In this document: in pieces, positions 27,775 to 37,038 of the stretch | Layout: each line of letters starts with the position of its first letter | Numbering within the stretch: the stretch's first letter is position 1 | Assembly (NCBI GenBank): GCA_035573855.1 | Contig: DATLZU010000049.1 | Location: 1-64,000 of the forward strand | Direction: 5' to 3' | From: DATLZU01 sp035573855 | GTDB lineage: Bacteria; Nitrospirota; Nitrospiria; Nitrospirales; Nitrospiraceae | Length of the DNA stretch: 64,000 bases | Made by a program: the position numbers and the translations under genes | Notes under the pieces: model-generated | Database searches by the model: none | Told to the model about the DNA's origin: nothing | What the model saw: the letters and a program-made list of their open reading frames with translations, nothing else

Positions 27775-28232
27775 ATGGTCAAATCCTTTTTCCTGTAAAA
27801 GTGGCCATAGCGTCGATCACTACCGCGGTGATGATCAGGCCACCCGCTGCTACAGCGGATACCGCTCCTGGCGAATCGAGTCCAGCATTCCGCAGGGTGT
27901 GCGGGTCATCCGCAACCCGCGCCAGCACTGGGCAGCTGTGAGCAACGTCGCAAACACCACACTCTGACAGGCGGTCTCTGCCGGCCACACAGAGCGCGTG
28001 CCAAGCCGGATGATCTGATCGAGTGACACTCTTCACTCGCGCTCTCTTGCTCTAAGGCGGTCGTCAACGCTTGCTTCAGCAGCTCACTCGGTAAGGACTC
28101 TTTCGCGCATGGCGCCAGTACTCCTTCAGCTTGGGGCTACGGCCCCGAGTCGATACGTACAGAGGAATCTTATGCCATTGTTGGCTAGACTCAACTCATT
28201 TTTACAGGAGGTATAGGCCATCACCTTATCAG
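27775..28232. other. Non-coding junction between island and conserved export genes
   Basis: These 458 bases hold no intact gene. Short frames on both strands carry stop codons and show no recognisable family. The composition is mixed. Because the wecB stump begins immediately after, this is probably rearranged junction DNA from the exchange of the neighbouring gene cluster. Confidence 0.5.
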
Positions 28233-28430
28233 ATTCCCTGTTTGACGTTGCGAGACAATACCGAACGGCCCGTGACGGTCACCATGGGCACGAATCGTGT
28301 CATTGGGGCCGACCCCTCTCAGCTGCCAGCCGCGGTGGGAGAGCTGCTGAACGGAGATCGCCCGACAGGGCAGATTCCACCGCTGTGTGAGGGTCGGGCC
28401 CGTGAACGGATTGCTGCAGTCTTGACCTAG
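28233..28430 (+). pseudogene. wecB: 3' stump of UDP-N-acetylglucosamine 2-epimerase
   Basis: This fragment encodes about 65 residues matching the C-terminus of the non-hydrolysing epimerase WecB: PCLTLRDNTERPVTV, MGTNRVIGADPSQL and a final GQIPPLCEGRARERIAAVL. The remaining ~300 residues, including the catalytic part, are absent; upstream DNA in this frame is unrelated. The family signature (LRDNTERP, then GTN.L.G) is strong. It shows that an epimerase gene once stood directly upstream of the heparinase-like gene and was cut off by rearrangement. It cannot be functional. Confidence 0.85.
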
Positions 28431-28439
28431 ACTGAGTGA

Positions 28440-30110
28440 GTGCCGACTGAGACAAAGCGTTCGAGGTATGGTCCTGTCCCTTCGCACGCTCTTCCTCTCT
28501 GGTATACCGTTCGCCATCTGAGGCTTCGGCAAATTCTGGCTCGTCTCTGGGCGCGCGTGCCTCGCCCACGACCGGCGCCCGGTCCGGTTCCCGGCCTTCG
28601 TCGGATGGCGACGTGGGTTCCTCCGATTGCACATGCACCCTGTCTCATCGGTCCGACGACCTTTCGCCTGCTCAATGAAACCGACGATCTGGACCGCGTG
28701 GGCTGGGACGGTCCGCCGTTGTCGCGCCTCTGGCGCTATCACCAACACTATTTCGATGAGCTCCGTGCGGTTGACGCAGACCAGCGGGCAAGCTGGCATG
28801 AACGGCTTCTGCTTCGCTGGGTTGAGGAGAATCCTCCTGGGAAAGGTGTGGGTTGGGAGTCCTATCCCACGGCGCGGCGGATTGTCAATTGGATCAAGTG
28901 GGCCCTGGCCGGGCATCGGTTGCCCCCGGCGTGTCTTGCCAGTCTGGCCGTGCAGGCGCGCTGGCTCCGCCGCCGGCTCGAGTACCACTTGCTGGGCAAT
29001 CATCTTCTGGCGGATGCCAAGGCCCTGATCTTCGCCGGCTCGTTTTTTGAGGGACCCGAGGCCGATCGATGGAGGACTCTTGGCCTCCGGCTGTTAGGCG
29101 AGGAAGTCGCTGAGCAGATTTTGGCCGACGGAGGGCACATTGAGAGAAGTCCGATGTATCAGGCACTGGTCATGGAAGATTTACTCGATATTCAGAATGT
29201 GTTACAAGCCAGCCGCGCCGGCTCCCGTGGATGGGGCAGCCTTCGACTGGAGGAGACGGTCCGCCGGATGATGGCCTGGTTGACAGCGATGACCCATCCT
29301 GATGGCGACATCGCGTTCTTCAACGATGCCGCCATCGGCATGGCGCCTTCCTATCGCGAGTTGGCTGCTTATGCGACACGCCTCGGTTTCGCTCCTGCCG
29401 ACCCCCCTCGACAGTTGGTGCAGTCGCTCCCCGTGTCGGGCTATGTGCGCCTCGCCCATGATCAGGCGACCGTGTTGCTCGACGTCGCGCCGCTGGGACC
29501 CGATTACCTGTTGGGCCATGCGCATGCCGATACGCTCTCCTTCGAACTCTCGGTGGGCCGGCAGCGCGTGCTCGTCAATTCCGGCACGTCGTGTTATGGC
29601 GAAAGCGCGGAGCGGGTGCGGCAACGGGGGACAGCCGCGCACAATACGGTCGTGATCGACGGCGAGAACTCGTCGGAAGTGTGGAAAGGCTTTCGTGTGG
29701 CCCGTCGCGCCTATCCGATCGGCCTCACCATCGAGGAACGGGGGACGCAGGTCTCCGTTGCCTGTGCGCATACCGGGTATGGATGGTTGCCAGGGCGGCC
29801 GCGGCATCGGCGACACTGGCGGTTTCAGCCTGGGAGCCTCGATGTCTGCGACACGGTGGAGGGGCAGTTCGGCGTAGCCGACGCTCGGTTTCACTGGCAT
29901 CCCTCGTGGACCCTGACGGGCACGGCGCGCGAGGGAGTCGCCGTGGCTCAGGCCGGGGCCGGGGGGCGGGTGAAGTGGATTGTCGAAGACGGAGATCCCC
30001 GGATCGAGCCGTCGAGTTATCATCCACGGTTCGGCGTCACGGAGTCCAACCACTGTTTGGTCGTGCGACTGATTCAAGGCCGGAGTCGCGTGCGATTTCT
30101 CTGGAGTTGA
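28440..30110 (+). CDS. Heparinase II/III family protein (polysaccharide lyase-like)
   Basis: This 556-aa protein has an alpha/alpha-toroid N-terminal part (about residues 90-320) and a heparinase II/III beta domain (about 340-540). The conserved segment GHAHADTLSFELSVGRQRVLVNSGTSCYG (residues near 360-388) includes the histidines and tyrosine typical of the family. It starts at GTG, 10 bases after the wecB stump. There is no obvious signal peptide. Such genes are common in exopolysaccharide clusters and may trim or degrade a uronic-acid-containing polymer; the reaction is inferred. The next gene follows after 7 bases. Confidence 0.82.
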   Translation: MPTETKRSRYGPVPSHALPLWYTVRHLRLRQILARLWARVPRPRPAPGPVPGLRRMATWVPPIAHAPCLIGPTTFRLLNETDDLDRVGWDGPPLSRLWRYHQHYFDELRAVDADQRASWHERLLLRWVEENPPGKGVGWESYPTARRIVNWIKWALAGHRLPPACLASLAVQARWLRRRLEYHLLGNHLLADAKALIFAGSFFEGPEADRWRTLGLRLLGEEVAEQILADGGHIERSPMYQALVMEDLLDIQNVLQASRAGSRGWGSLRLEETVRRMMAWLTAMTHPDGDIAFFNDAAIGMAPSYRELAAYATRLGFAPADPPRQLVQSLPVSGYVRLAHDQATVLLDVAPLGPDYLLGHAHADTLSFELSVGRQRVLVNSGTSCYGESAERVRQRGTAAHNTVVIDGENSSEVWKGFRVARRAYPIGLTIEERGTQVSVACAHTGYGWLPGRPRHRRHWRFQPGSLDVCDTVEGQFGVADARFHWHPSWTLTGTAREGVAVAQAGAGGRVKWIVEDGDPRIEPSSYHPRFGVTESNHCLVVRLIQGRSRVRFLWS

Positions 30111-30117
30111 TCGTCGC

Positions 30118-31488
30118 GTGCACATCCTGTTTCTGACCGACAATTTTCCGCCTGAGGTCAACGCCCCGGCGAGCCGTACCTTCGAGCATGCTCGAGAATG
30201 GGTGCGAGCTGGCCATCAGGTCACTGTGGTGACCGGCGTTCCGAACTTTCCCACCGGTCGCGTGTTCCCCGGCTATCGCAATCGCCTCTGGCAGCAGGAA
30301 TGGATGGAGGGTGTTCGGGTCATCCGGGTCTGGACCTTCGTTGCCGCCAACCGCGGGCGGATTCGCCGCACCCTCGACTATCTGAGCTTCGGCCTCATGG
30401 CCGTGCTGGGTGGGCTCTGTGTCCGACGACCCGACGTGGTGGTCGGCACGTCGCCGCAGATTTTTACGGTCTGCGCCGCCTGGCTCGTGAGCCGCGTGAA
30501 ACAGCGCCCTTTTGTGTTTGAGCTGCGCGATCTGTGGCCCGCGTCGATCCAGGCGGTCGGAGCCGTGCGGCGGTCGACCCTGCTGAAAGCCGTCGATGCC
30601 GTCGTTCGATTCCTGTATCGCCAAGCGGCCCTCGTCGTTTGTGTGACGGAGAGTTTTCGCACCGAGCTCCTGGCGCTGGGCGTGAACCGGTCACGGATCG
30701 TCGTAGTGCGCAACGGAGCGGATGGCACCAGGTTTTTCCCGCGGCCGAAGGATCGGGAGCTTCTGCATCGCCTGGGTTTCGATGGCTACCTGGTCGTGGG
30801 CTATATCGGCACGATCGGGATGGTGCACGGCCTGCAGACCGTCTTGGAGGCGGCGCGGGAGTTACAGCGAGAACCCGTGCGGTTCCTCCTTGTGGGTGAC
30901 GGTGCGGAACGGGTGGCCCTGGAGCGGCTGGCTCAGCAGTGGAGCCTCACGAACGTCCGGTTTGCGGGCCTGGTGTCCAAAGACGATGTGGTGCGCTACT
31001 GGAGCGTGCTCGATCTTGCCCTCATTCCTTTGCGAAAGACTCCGGTCTTTCGGACCGTGCTGCCGTCGAAACTGTTCGAAAGCCTCGCGATGGGCGTTCC
31101 CGTGCTGCTCGGGGTGGAGGGTGAAGCCGCCAGGCTGGTGGCCGAGACTGGGGTTGGTCTGTGTCTCGAACCGGAGCATGTTCCTGCCCTGGTCTCGGCG
31201 ATTCGCCATTTGCGCTCTTCCCCCGGCGAACTGCAGGCCATGCAACGGCGGTGCGTGGCCGTCGCCGCTCAGCACTCCAGAACGAGGCGGGCCCAGGAGA
31301 TGCTCAAGGTCCTTGAGCACGTCGTCACTGGGATGACCAGCCAGGTCGAACTCGCCCCGCCTGCTCCCGTTCACGCTGAGTTCGGACTTTGCGCCCCGGA
31401 GCCGTCCCCGTCTTGTGGCACAGGAGCGGCCGTGGACGTCATGGGAGAGCAAGCAACTACTCGGCATCCGGAAGCGGGCCGGCTGTGA
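30118..31488 (+). CDS. Glycosyltransferase WbuB-like, family 4
   Basis: This 456-aa protein is typical of WbuB/WcaI-type glycosyltransferases: LFLTDNFPPEVNAPASRTFEHA at the start, VVVGTSPQIF near residue 105, FELRDLWPASI near 138, RNGADGTRFFP near 200 and PSKLFESLAMGVPVLLG near 317. Start is GTG, 7 bases after the heparinase-like gene. The C-terminal ~60 residues beyond the fold are not conserved in type. It probably adds the second sugar after the WecA-like transferase that follows at 31573. Donor specificity (often N-acetyl-6-deoxy-hexose) is not determinable here. Confidence 0.88.
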   Translation: MHILFLTDNFPPEVNAPASRTFEHAREWVRAGHQVTVVTGVPNFPTGRVFPGYRNRLWQQEWMEGVRVIRVWTFVAANRGRIRRTLDYLSFGLMAVLGGLCVRRPDVVVGTSPQIFTVCAAWLVSRVKQRPFVFELRDLWPASIQAVGAVRRSTLLKAVDAVVRFLYRQAALVVCVTESFRTELLALGVNRSRIVVVRNGADGTRFFPRPKDRELLHRLGFDGYLVVGYIGTIGMVHGLQTVLEAARELQREPVRFLLVGDGAERVALERLAQQWSLTNVRFAGLVSKDDVVRYWSVLDLALIPLRKTPVFRTVLPSKLFESLAMGVPVLLGVEGEAARLVAETGVGLCLEPEHVPALVSAIRHLRSSPGELQAMQRRCVAVAAQHSRTRRAQEMLKVLEHVVTGMTSQVELAPPAPVHAEFGLCAPEPSPSCGTGAAVDVMGEQATTRHPEAGRL

Positions 31489-31572
31489 TGCCTGCAAGAA
31501 ACCGTCAGCGCGCCGGGACGGCCCCGGGTTAGGTTTGTTTTTTTATGTACGGACTGATGGAGACGACTCGCA

Positions 31573-32709
31573 ATGAACGAGATTTCGGTGTGGCTCTCAG
31601 CCCTGTCCGCTGTGGGTACCTCCTGCCTGATCTGCGCCGTCATCAGCTTCTGCGGCCGCCGGTTCCAGCTCCGAGGGATGGACGATCCTGGACAAGCCCG
31701 GCGCAAGGTCCATGTTCGCCCCGTGCCTCGTGTGGGCGGGATTGGGCTGGTGATTGCCTTGGTTGTGGCCTGCGCCCTGTTCCCTGTCGCCCACCGCATA
31801 TGGGCGTGGAGTGTGGTGGCCTTGAGTCTGCCCGCGTTCGGTGCGGGATTGGCCGAGGACCTTGGGCACCGGGTCTTGGCCCGCACTCGCCTGGGGTGGA
31901 CCGCCGTCACCGCCGTTGCGGCGTATGCTCTCTTTCCCGAGTTCCGCGTGCAGGATCTCGATCTGCCCGGCACCGCATGGCTGTTCTCGATGCCGGGGGT
32001 GTCGCTCCTGTTCACGGTGGTCGTGGTCAGCGGGGTTACCCATTCGATCAACATGATCGATGGACTGAATGGGCTCGCCGGCATCACGATTCTGTTCATT
32101 GCTTCGGCCATAAGCGCCGTGGCCTGGACAGTCGGCGATGTCCAAGTCGGGACCATGAGCCTGGTCGTGGCCGGCGGCACGTTGGGATTTTTACTCCTGA
32201 ATTATCCGACGGCGCGGGTGTTTCTCGGCGACGGTGGCGCGTATCTGCTGGGATTTTTGACGGCCGAACTTGCCGTGGCGGTCGTCCAGCGCAATCCCCC
32301 GGTGTCACCATGGTTTGCTTGCGTTGCGCTCCTCTATCCCGTCTGGGAAACGCTCTTTTCGATCTGGCGCCGACGCGTGCTGCGCCACAAACCCGCCATG
32401 ACTGCGGACGGACTGCATTTGCACCATCTGATGTACAAACGGCTGTTTCGGCGCAACGGCCGCAACCATGAGCTCCACAACGCCGCGGCGGCGCTGACGG
32501 TCGCGGGGTTCCCGCTTTTGACCATCCTGGCTGCCAGTGTCTGGTGGTCTCAGACCCCACAGCTTCAACTCGCGGCTCTGGGATTTGTGGCGGTCTACGG
32601 AGGGGTGTACCGTGCCTTGGTGCTCAGGAAGCTTCGCGTGCCGCTCCGAGTGCAAGAGCGTGGACTCTGTCCTCCCTCTAGTCAATCGGACAACCCTTTC
32701 TCTCGATAG
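31573..32709 (+). CDS. WecA-like undecaprenyl-phosphate sugar-1-phosphate transferase
   Basis: This 378-aa integral membrane protein begins polymer synthesis on undecaprenyl phosphate. Motifs visible are RRKVHVRPVPRVGGIGL (near residue 44), a GLAEDLGHRV variant of the DD motif (near 93), HSINMIDGLNGLAG (near 156), VFLGDGGAYLLGF (near 215) and the C-terminal DGLHLHHLMYKRL (near 277). The first DD motif is Glu-Asp here rather than Asp-Asp, still acidic. It is the initiator closest to the Wzi/Wza/Wzz genes, and the paralogue at 3162 may serve another glycan. Its stop lies 8 bases before the Wzi-like gene. Confidence 0.88.
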   Translation: MNEISVWLSALSAVGTSCLICAVISFCGRRFQLRGMDDPGQARRKVHVRPVPRVGGIGLVIALVVACALFPVAHRIWAWSVVALSLPAFGAGLAEDLGHRVLARTRLGWTAVTAVAAYALFPEFRVQDLDLPGTAWLFSMPGVSLLFTVVVVSGVTHSINMIDGLNGLAGITILFIASAISAVAWTVGDVQVGTMSLVVAGGTLGFLLLNYPTARVFLGDGGAYLLGFLTAELAVAVVQRNPPVSPWFACVALLYPVWETLFSIWRRRVLRHKPAMTADGLHLHHLMYKRLFRRNGRNHELHNAAAALTVAGFPLLTILAASVWWSQTPQLQLAALGFVAVYGGVYRALVLRKLRVPLRVQERGLCPPSSQSDNPFSR

Positions 32710-32717
32710 CCTGGGCC

Positions 32718-34370
32718 GTGAAGTTCCGCTTGCTGCTTCCGCTTGCGTCCTTCTGCACGAGTCTTGCCGGACTATTGCCCTCCTATGCCCACGCCTCGGT
32801 GAATGTGCCGCTGCACCACTGGGCGTACGAGGCCATCGAACGCCTGGTCGATTTGCACGTGATCGACCGGGCCATGGTGACGGCGAAGCCCTATAGCCGG
32901 AAAGAGGCCGCCCGGGCCGTGGCTCGGGCCCTCGAACGGATTCGCGCCGATCGCGTCGAGGCCGACGGACGGGAGAACGTGGCCGAACCCTTGCTCGCCC
33001 GCTTGATCGAGGAATTTCGCCCGGAACTCGAGCGGCTTGGCGCTGTGGTCCCGCGACCGCGCGAGGCGGCGGAGTCTGCCGGATCGCGTGGGGTGGTGCG
33101 GTTTGGCGGGCGACTCCAGGTCGAGGGGGATGCGTCGTCCATCGGCGGGGCCCAGACGGTGCGATTTCGCGAAAATCGGGGCGGTGAGTACTACGTCAAC
33201 GGCGTGCAGAATCAGACTGATGTGCGGGGCTGGATGGAAGTGGCGGATTGGGCTGCCCTGACCGTGCAGCCCAAGTTCATCAGCAATCGCCATCTGCTCG
33301 GGATCGGCGCGACCAATAACAGCCACAACTTTTATCTCCGGGAATTCTCCCTCAAACTCAGTGCCTTCAACGTGGCGATAGAAGCCGGGCGCGGCACCCT
33401 CTGGTGGGGGCCCGGCTATCACGGCTCGCTGCTGCTCACCGATCATGCCTTTCCCCTCGACATGATCAAACTGGGAAGTGACGAGCCGTTCACCCTCCCG
33501 GGCCCCTTGACGGGGCTTGGTCAGTGGAAGGTGCAGTCGTTCCTTGCACAACTCGACCGCAACCGGGATTTTTCGCGTGCCAAACTCTTTGGCCTGCGCG
33601 TGAGCTATTTGCCCGCTCATTGGTTGGAGGTGGGCGTCACTCGCCTGACGCAATTCGATGGGCGGGGCCGTGACCAACCATTCCCCCGGACCGTCCTCGA
33701 TGCTTACCTGAAGCCGCCGAATCAGGGCGGTGATCTCGATGTCAATGAACAGGCGATGCTGGACGTCCGGGCGAGGCTTCCCCGGGTCCCGTATGTACTC
33801 CCGTTCCCAGCCGGCCTCCAGCTCTACGGGGAACTCGGATCGGAAGACAAATGGTCACAGGTTCCCCTCCCCAGCCGGGTGGCGATCTTAACCGGGCTCT
33901 ATATCCCCCAGGTCTTCGCCGGCGATACATTGGACCTGCGCATCGAATATGCCGACACCGACCTTGGCCGCCGGCGCCATCCGGAATTGGCTGGGGTGTG
34001 GTACAACAACGGCACCTACGTGAGCGGGATGCGCCATCGCGGCTTTCCGTTGGGTCATCATATGGGAACAGACGGGGTTGATTTTTTCATCCGATCCACC
34101 CGCTGGTTCACCGAGCGGCTCCAACTGGGCGTGAACGTGAATTGGCAAGAACGGGCGCGCGGCCTCCCGGTGCATGAACGGAAACGCGAATCTGCGGTGG
34201 ACTTGACCTGGTGGTACTCCCGGAATCTCACCATCACCTTGGGTTACACGTTTCAGTCCCTCAAGAACCCCGGCCAAATCACGAACCTCACGCCGTTCGT
34301 CGAGACCTTCGCCCCTGGGGTGACCGCCCGCAATCATCTGGTGTGGACCGTGTTCACCTGGGAATGGTGA
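32718..34370 (+). CDS. Capsule-assembly Wzi family outer-membrane protein
   Basis: This 550-aa protein starts at GTG and has a signal peptide (about residues 1-27, ending near AHAS). An N-terminal helical/SLH-like part (about 28-110; HHWAYEAIERLVDLHVID) precedes a long beta-strand-rich region with aromatic-ended repeats, consistent with an 18-strand barrel. It ends in Trp-Glu-Trp, close to the usual aromatic C-terminus. GRGTLWWGPGYHGSLLLTDHAFPLD (about 215-240) is the hallmark of the Wzi family. It would anchor or guide surface polysaccharide outside the cell. It lies 8 bases after the WecA-like gene in the same direction. Confidence 0.88.
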   Translation: MKFRLLLPLASFCTSLAGLLPSYAHASVNVPLHHWAYEAIERLVDLHVIDRAMVTAKPYSRKEAARAVARALERIRADRVEADGRENVAEPLLARLIEEFRPELERLGAVVPRPREAAESAGSRGVVRFGGRLQVEGDASSIGGAQTVRFRENRGGEYYVNGVQNQTDVRGWMEVADWAALTVQPKFISNRHLLGIGATNNSHNFYLREFSLKLSAFNVAIEAGRGTLWWGPGYHGSLLLTDHAFPLDMIKLGSDEPFTLPGPLTGLGQWKVQSFLAQLDRNRDFSRAKLFGLRVSYLPAHWLEVGVTRLTQFDGRGRDQPFPRTVLDAYLKPPNQGGDLDVNEQAMLDVRARLPRVPYVLPFPAGLQLYGELGSEDKWSQVPLPSRVAILTGLYIPQVFAGDTLDLRIEYADTDLGRRRHPELAGVWYNNGTYVSGMRHRGFPLGHHMGTDGVDFFIRSTRWFTERLQLGVNVNWQERARGLPVHERKRESAVDLTWWYSRNLTITLGYTFQSLKNPGQITNLTPFVETFAPGVTARNHLVWTVFTWEW

Positions 34371-34521
34371 GCGACGATGGCCGCGGTCTCTTCTTTTATT
34401 GACGAGGCTCCTCCATTTGGCTATCGTGGGGCACCGCTGCGGGCACGCGAAACCGTTCATCCAGACAGGTGAGCTCCAGTGCGCCAGATATGCATGAGGG
34501 AAGGGTGAGGGAGGAACCTCG

Positions 34522-37026
34522 ATGCGCCACGGTGAAGTGAAATGGCTGGCCAGACCCAGACCGGTGTGTGCGGCGATGGCCTGGCTGCTTTCTGCGCTCC
34601 TGATCATCCCGCCAAACCTGATGGCTCAAGGAAGCGGCAATCTCCAGACCGGATCTCCGCTCCCCTTTGGGCTGAGTCCCGCGGCGGTGCTCCAGCCTGC
34701 TCCCGGCCAACCTATTCTCACGAATCCCACCGCGTTGCAGCCGATTGTGCCGGCCCAATCGCCGTGCCCCGCTCTACCCACCCCGCAGCCAGAACCTGTC
34801 GGGCAAATCCCGGCCCTTCATGAACTCTGGCCGGTCGATCCCACCACGGTCCTCCCTTTGTCTGTGGAGGAGCGGATGCGCCAGGAGCGGGAGGCCAAAC
34901 AGCCACCGGACCGTGGACCAGACACGCGATCCCCAGGTGCGCCAAACGCACCCGCGCCTCCCATGATGTCGCCGGGGGCCAGTGGTGCGCAGGCCGTGGC
35001 AGAAGTGGCTGCTCAGAAACGGGAGCGCGAGGCCTTCTCGGCAACCCGTCGCGACGTGCATCCACACAACAATTTCACGGTGGAAGAAGCCTTCGCCCGG
35101 TTTTCCGTCCTCCAGGATGTGAAATCACGGTTGACCCAGTTTGGGTACAACTTCTTCGATCTGCAATCGACCACCTTCGCGCCGGTGCAAGACGTGCCGG
35201 TCGGGCCGGATTATGTGGTCGGTCCTCAGGATTCTCTAGCGGTCCATATTTGGAATGTCCCGGATCCCACGTTCAATCGCAGTTACATCGCCCAGGTGGA
35301 ACGTGACGGTACGCTTGTGATTCCCCAGGTTGGCGCGATTCCTGTCGGAGGGCTGACGTTCTCGCAAGCCGAACAGGCCATCCGGACCCGATTAACCAGC
35401 TTGCTGAAGCGTTTTGACTTGCACGTGGCCATGGCTCGGCTGCGGACTATGAAGGTCTTCGTAGTCGGCGAGGTGGTCCGCCCTGGGGCGTACGAATTAA
35501 GCACCCTCGCCACGGTGACCCAAAGCCTCTACGCGGCTTGTGGTCCCTCTCGATCCGGATCGCTCCGGCAGGTGCGCGTGGTCCGTGACGGCACAACCGT
35601 GGCCGAACTGGACTTCTACCAGTTTCTCTTGCATGGCGACCGCAGCCAGGACCAGCGGCTGCGGCCGGGGGACGTAGTAGTCGTGCCGCCGCTGGGGGCC
35701 GTGGTTGCCGTGAGCGGGGCGGTGAAGCGTCCTGCCATTTACGAGATCAAACCCGGAACGACATTGAGCGACGCCTTGACCTTGGCCGGAGGGCTGGGTC
35801 CGTTCGCCACTCGCGAGCGTTGCCACATCTTCCGGGCCGATCCGGTCCGGGGGCGTGTGCTGATCGACGTGCCGCTGGCTGGATTCAGTGAGGCGCGATC
35901 GGGCGAGGCAAGACCGAAGGGCGACCAGGCGCCACGCACCAATCTGATTCTTCAGGATGGCGACTTTGTCGTGGTCCCACCACTACCGACGAGGGCGACC
36001 AACGTCGCGAGTCTGGCCGGGGCGGTCAAGAGTCCTGGTCCCTTCGAATTTCGGCCAGGGATGCGGCTCGCCGACGTGCTGGTCCCTGAGTTGCTGCTTC
36101 CTGAGGCCGATCGGAGTCGGGCCGAGATCGTGCGCACCCACCCGGTGACGTTTGAAACCACCGTGATCCCCTTCAGCCCCCAGGCTCTCTTTGAGGGGCG
36201 TGAGGCAGAGAACCACCCCCTGCAACAATGGGATCAGATTGCGATCAACAGCCGTCTTCGGCCGCCCAGCTTGGTGTTGGTGGAAGGTGAGGTGGTCCGT
36301 CCCGGCCACTACACGTTGCAGACAGGCGAGCGGCTGAGCTCGGTGCTGAAGCGAGCCGGCGGGTTGACCCCCAAGGCGTTTCCCCAGGGGATTGTGCTCT
36401 TGCGCGAGTCTGTCAAGCGCCGACAGGAAGCGGAATTGCAGCGGTTTATTGCCAGCGAACGAGAGCGGCTGACCGCGCAATCGGCCGCGGTGGCGGCCGG
36501 TGCCGTGGGCGTATCGGGCTCCGGGGGGGTGATTACCTCCGCCGAGCAGCAGACCTTGGCCATCCGGTTGCAACAACTGGAAGCTCTAGCCGGCCGGGCC
36601 GAGCTGGGTCGCGTGGTGGTGCGGTTGGAGTCGATCGAGCAACTCGAAGGCAGTCCCGATGACATCGTTTTGGAAGATCGAGACCGGATCCTCATTCCGC
36701 AACCGCCTCAGACCGTCACGATTTTGGGATCGGTCAAAAATCCGACGAGCGTCGTGTATCGGCCTGGGTTGTCGGTTGACGACTATCTTCGCCAAACCGG
36801 CGGGCTCACGGAACAAGCGAACGAGAAAGAACTCTATATTGTGCGGGCCAATGGCCTAGCGGAGTCGGCCTATGTCAAGATCAAGGACGTGCGTCCGGGC
36901 GACACCATCGTGGTCCCCCAGAAGCTCGAGGTGAAGACGCCGCAACTGGCCCTCTGGCAGAGCATTGCGTCGATTGTCGGCAGCGTGGCGCTCGCCGCGG
37001 CGGGCATCGCGGTGATCGGTCGGTAA
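34522..37026 (+). CDS. Wza-like polysaccharide export protein with five SLBB domains
   Basis: This 834-aa secreted protein forms the periplasmic/outer-membrane channel for the polymer. A signal peptide (about 1-36) is followed by a long Pro-rich, low-complexity segment (about 40-190), then the Poly_export domain (about 225-310, VGPQDSLAVHIW near 231). Five SLBB motifs follow, near residues 311, 396, 496, 589 and 733 (VVGEVVRPGAYEL, VSGAVKRPAIYEI, LAGAVKSPGPFEF, VEGEVVRPGHYTL, ILGSVKNPTSVVY). A hydrophobic helix ends the protein (812-834). No lipobox Cys is visible after the signal peptide. It is much longer than E. coli Wza (379 aa). It lies 12 bases before the Wzz gene. Confidence 0.9.
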   Translation: MRHGEVKWLARPRPVCAAMAWLLSALLIIPPNLMAQGSGNLQTGSPLPFGLSPAAVLQPAPGQPILTNPTALQPIVPAQSPCPALPTPQPEPVGQIPALHELWPVDPTTVLPLSVEERMRQEREAKQPPDRGPDTRSPGAPNAPAPPMMSPGASGAQAVAEVAAQKREREAFSATRRDVHPHNNFTVEEAFARFSVLQDVKSRLTQFGYNFFDLQSTTFAPVQDVPVGPDYVVGPQDSLAVHIWNVPDPTFNRSYIAQVERDGTLVIPQVGAIPVGGLTFSQAEQAIRTRLTSLLKRFDLHVAMARLRTMKVFVVGEVVRPGAYELSTLATVTQSLYAACGPSRSGSLRQVRVVRDGTTVAELDFYQFLLHGDRSQDQRLRPGDVVVVPPLGAVVAVSGAVKRPAIYEIKPGTTLSDALTLAGGLGPFATRERCHIFRADPVRGRVLIDVPLAGFSEARSGEARPKGDQAPRTNLILQDGDFVVVPPLPTRATNVASLAGAVKSPGPFEFRPGMRLADVLVPELLLPEADRSRAEIVRTHPVTFETTVIPFSPQALFEGREAENHPLQQWDQIAINSRLRPPSLVLVEGEVVRPGHYTLQTGERLSSVLKRAGGLTPKAFPQGIVLLRESVKRRQEAELQRFIASERERLTAQSAAVAAGAVGVSGSGGVITSAEQQTLAIRLQQLEALAGRAELGRVVVRLESIEQLEGSPDDIVLEDRDRILIPQPPQTVTILGSVKNPTSVVYRPGLSVDDYLRQTGGLTEQANEKELYIVRANGLAESAYVKIKDVRPGDTIVVPQKLEVKTPQLALWQSIASIVGSVALAAAGIAVIGR

Positions 37027-37038
37027 TCGGAGTCAGTC

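Noticed and set aside
27779..28036. 85-aa minus-strand frame between fucosyltransferase and wecB stump
   Set aside because: It has no ribosome site and no known protein match by eye. It lies in junction DNA.
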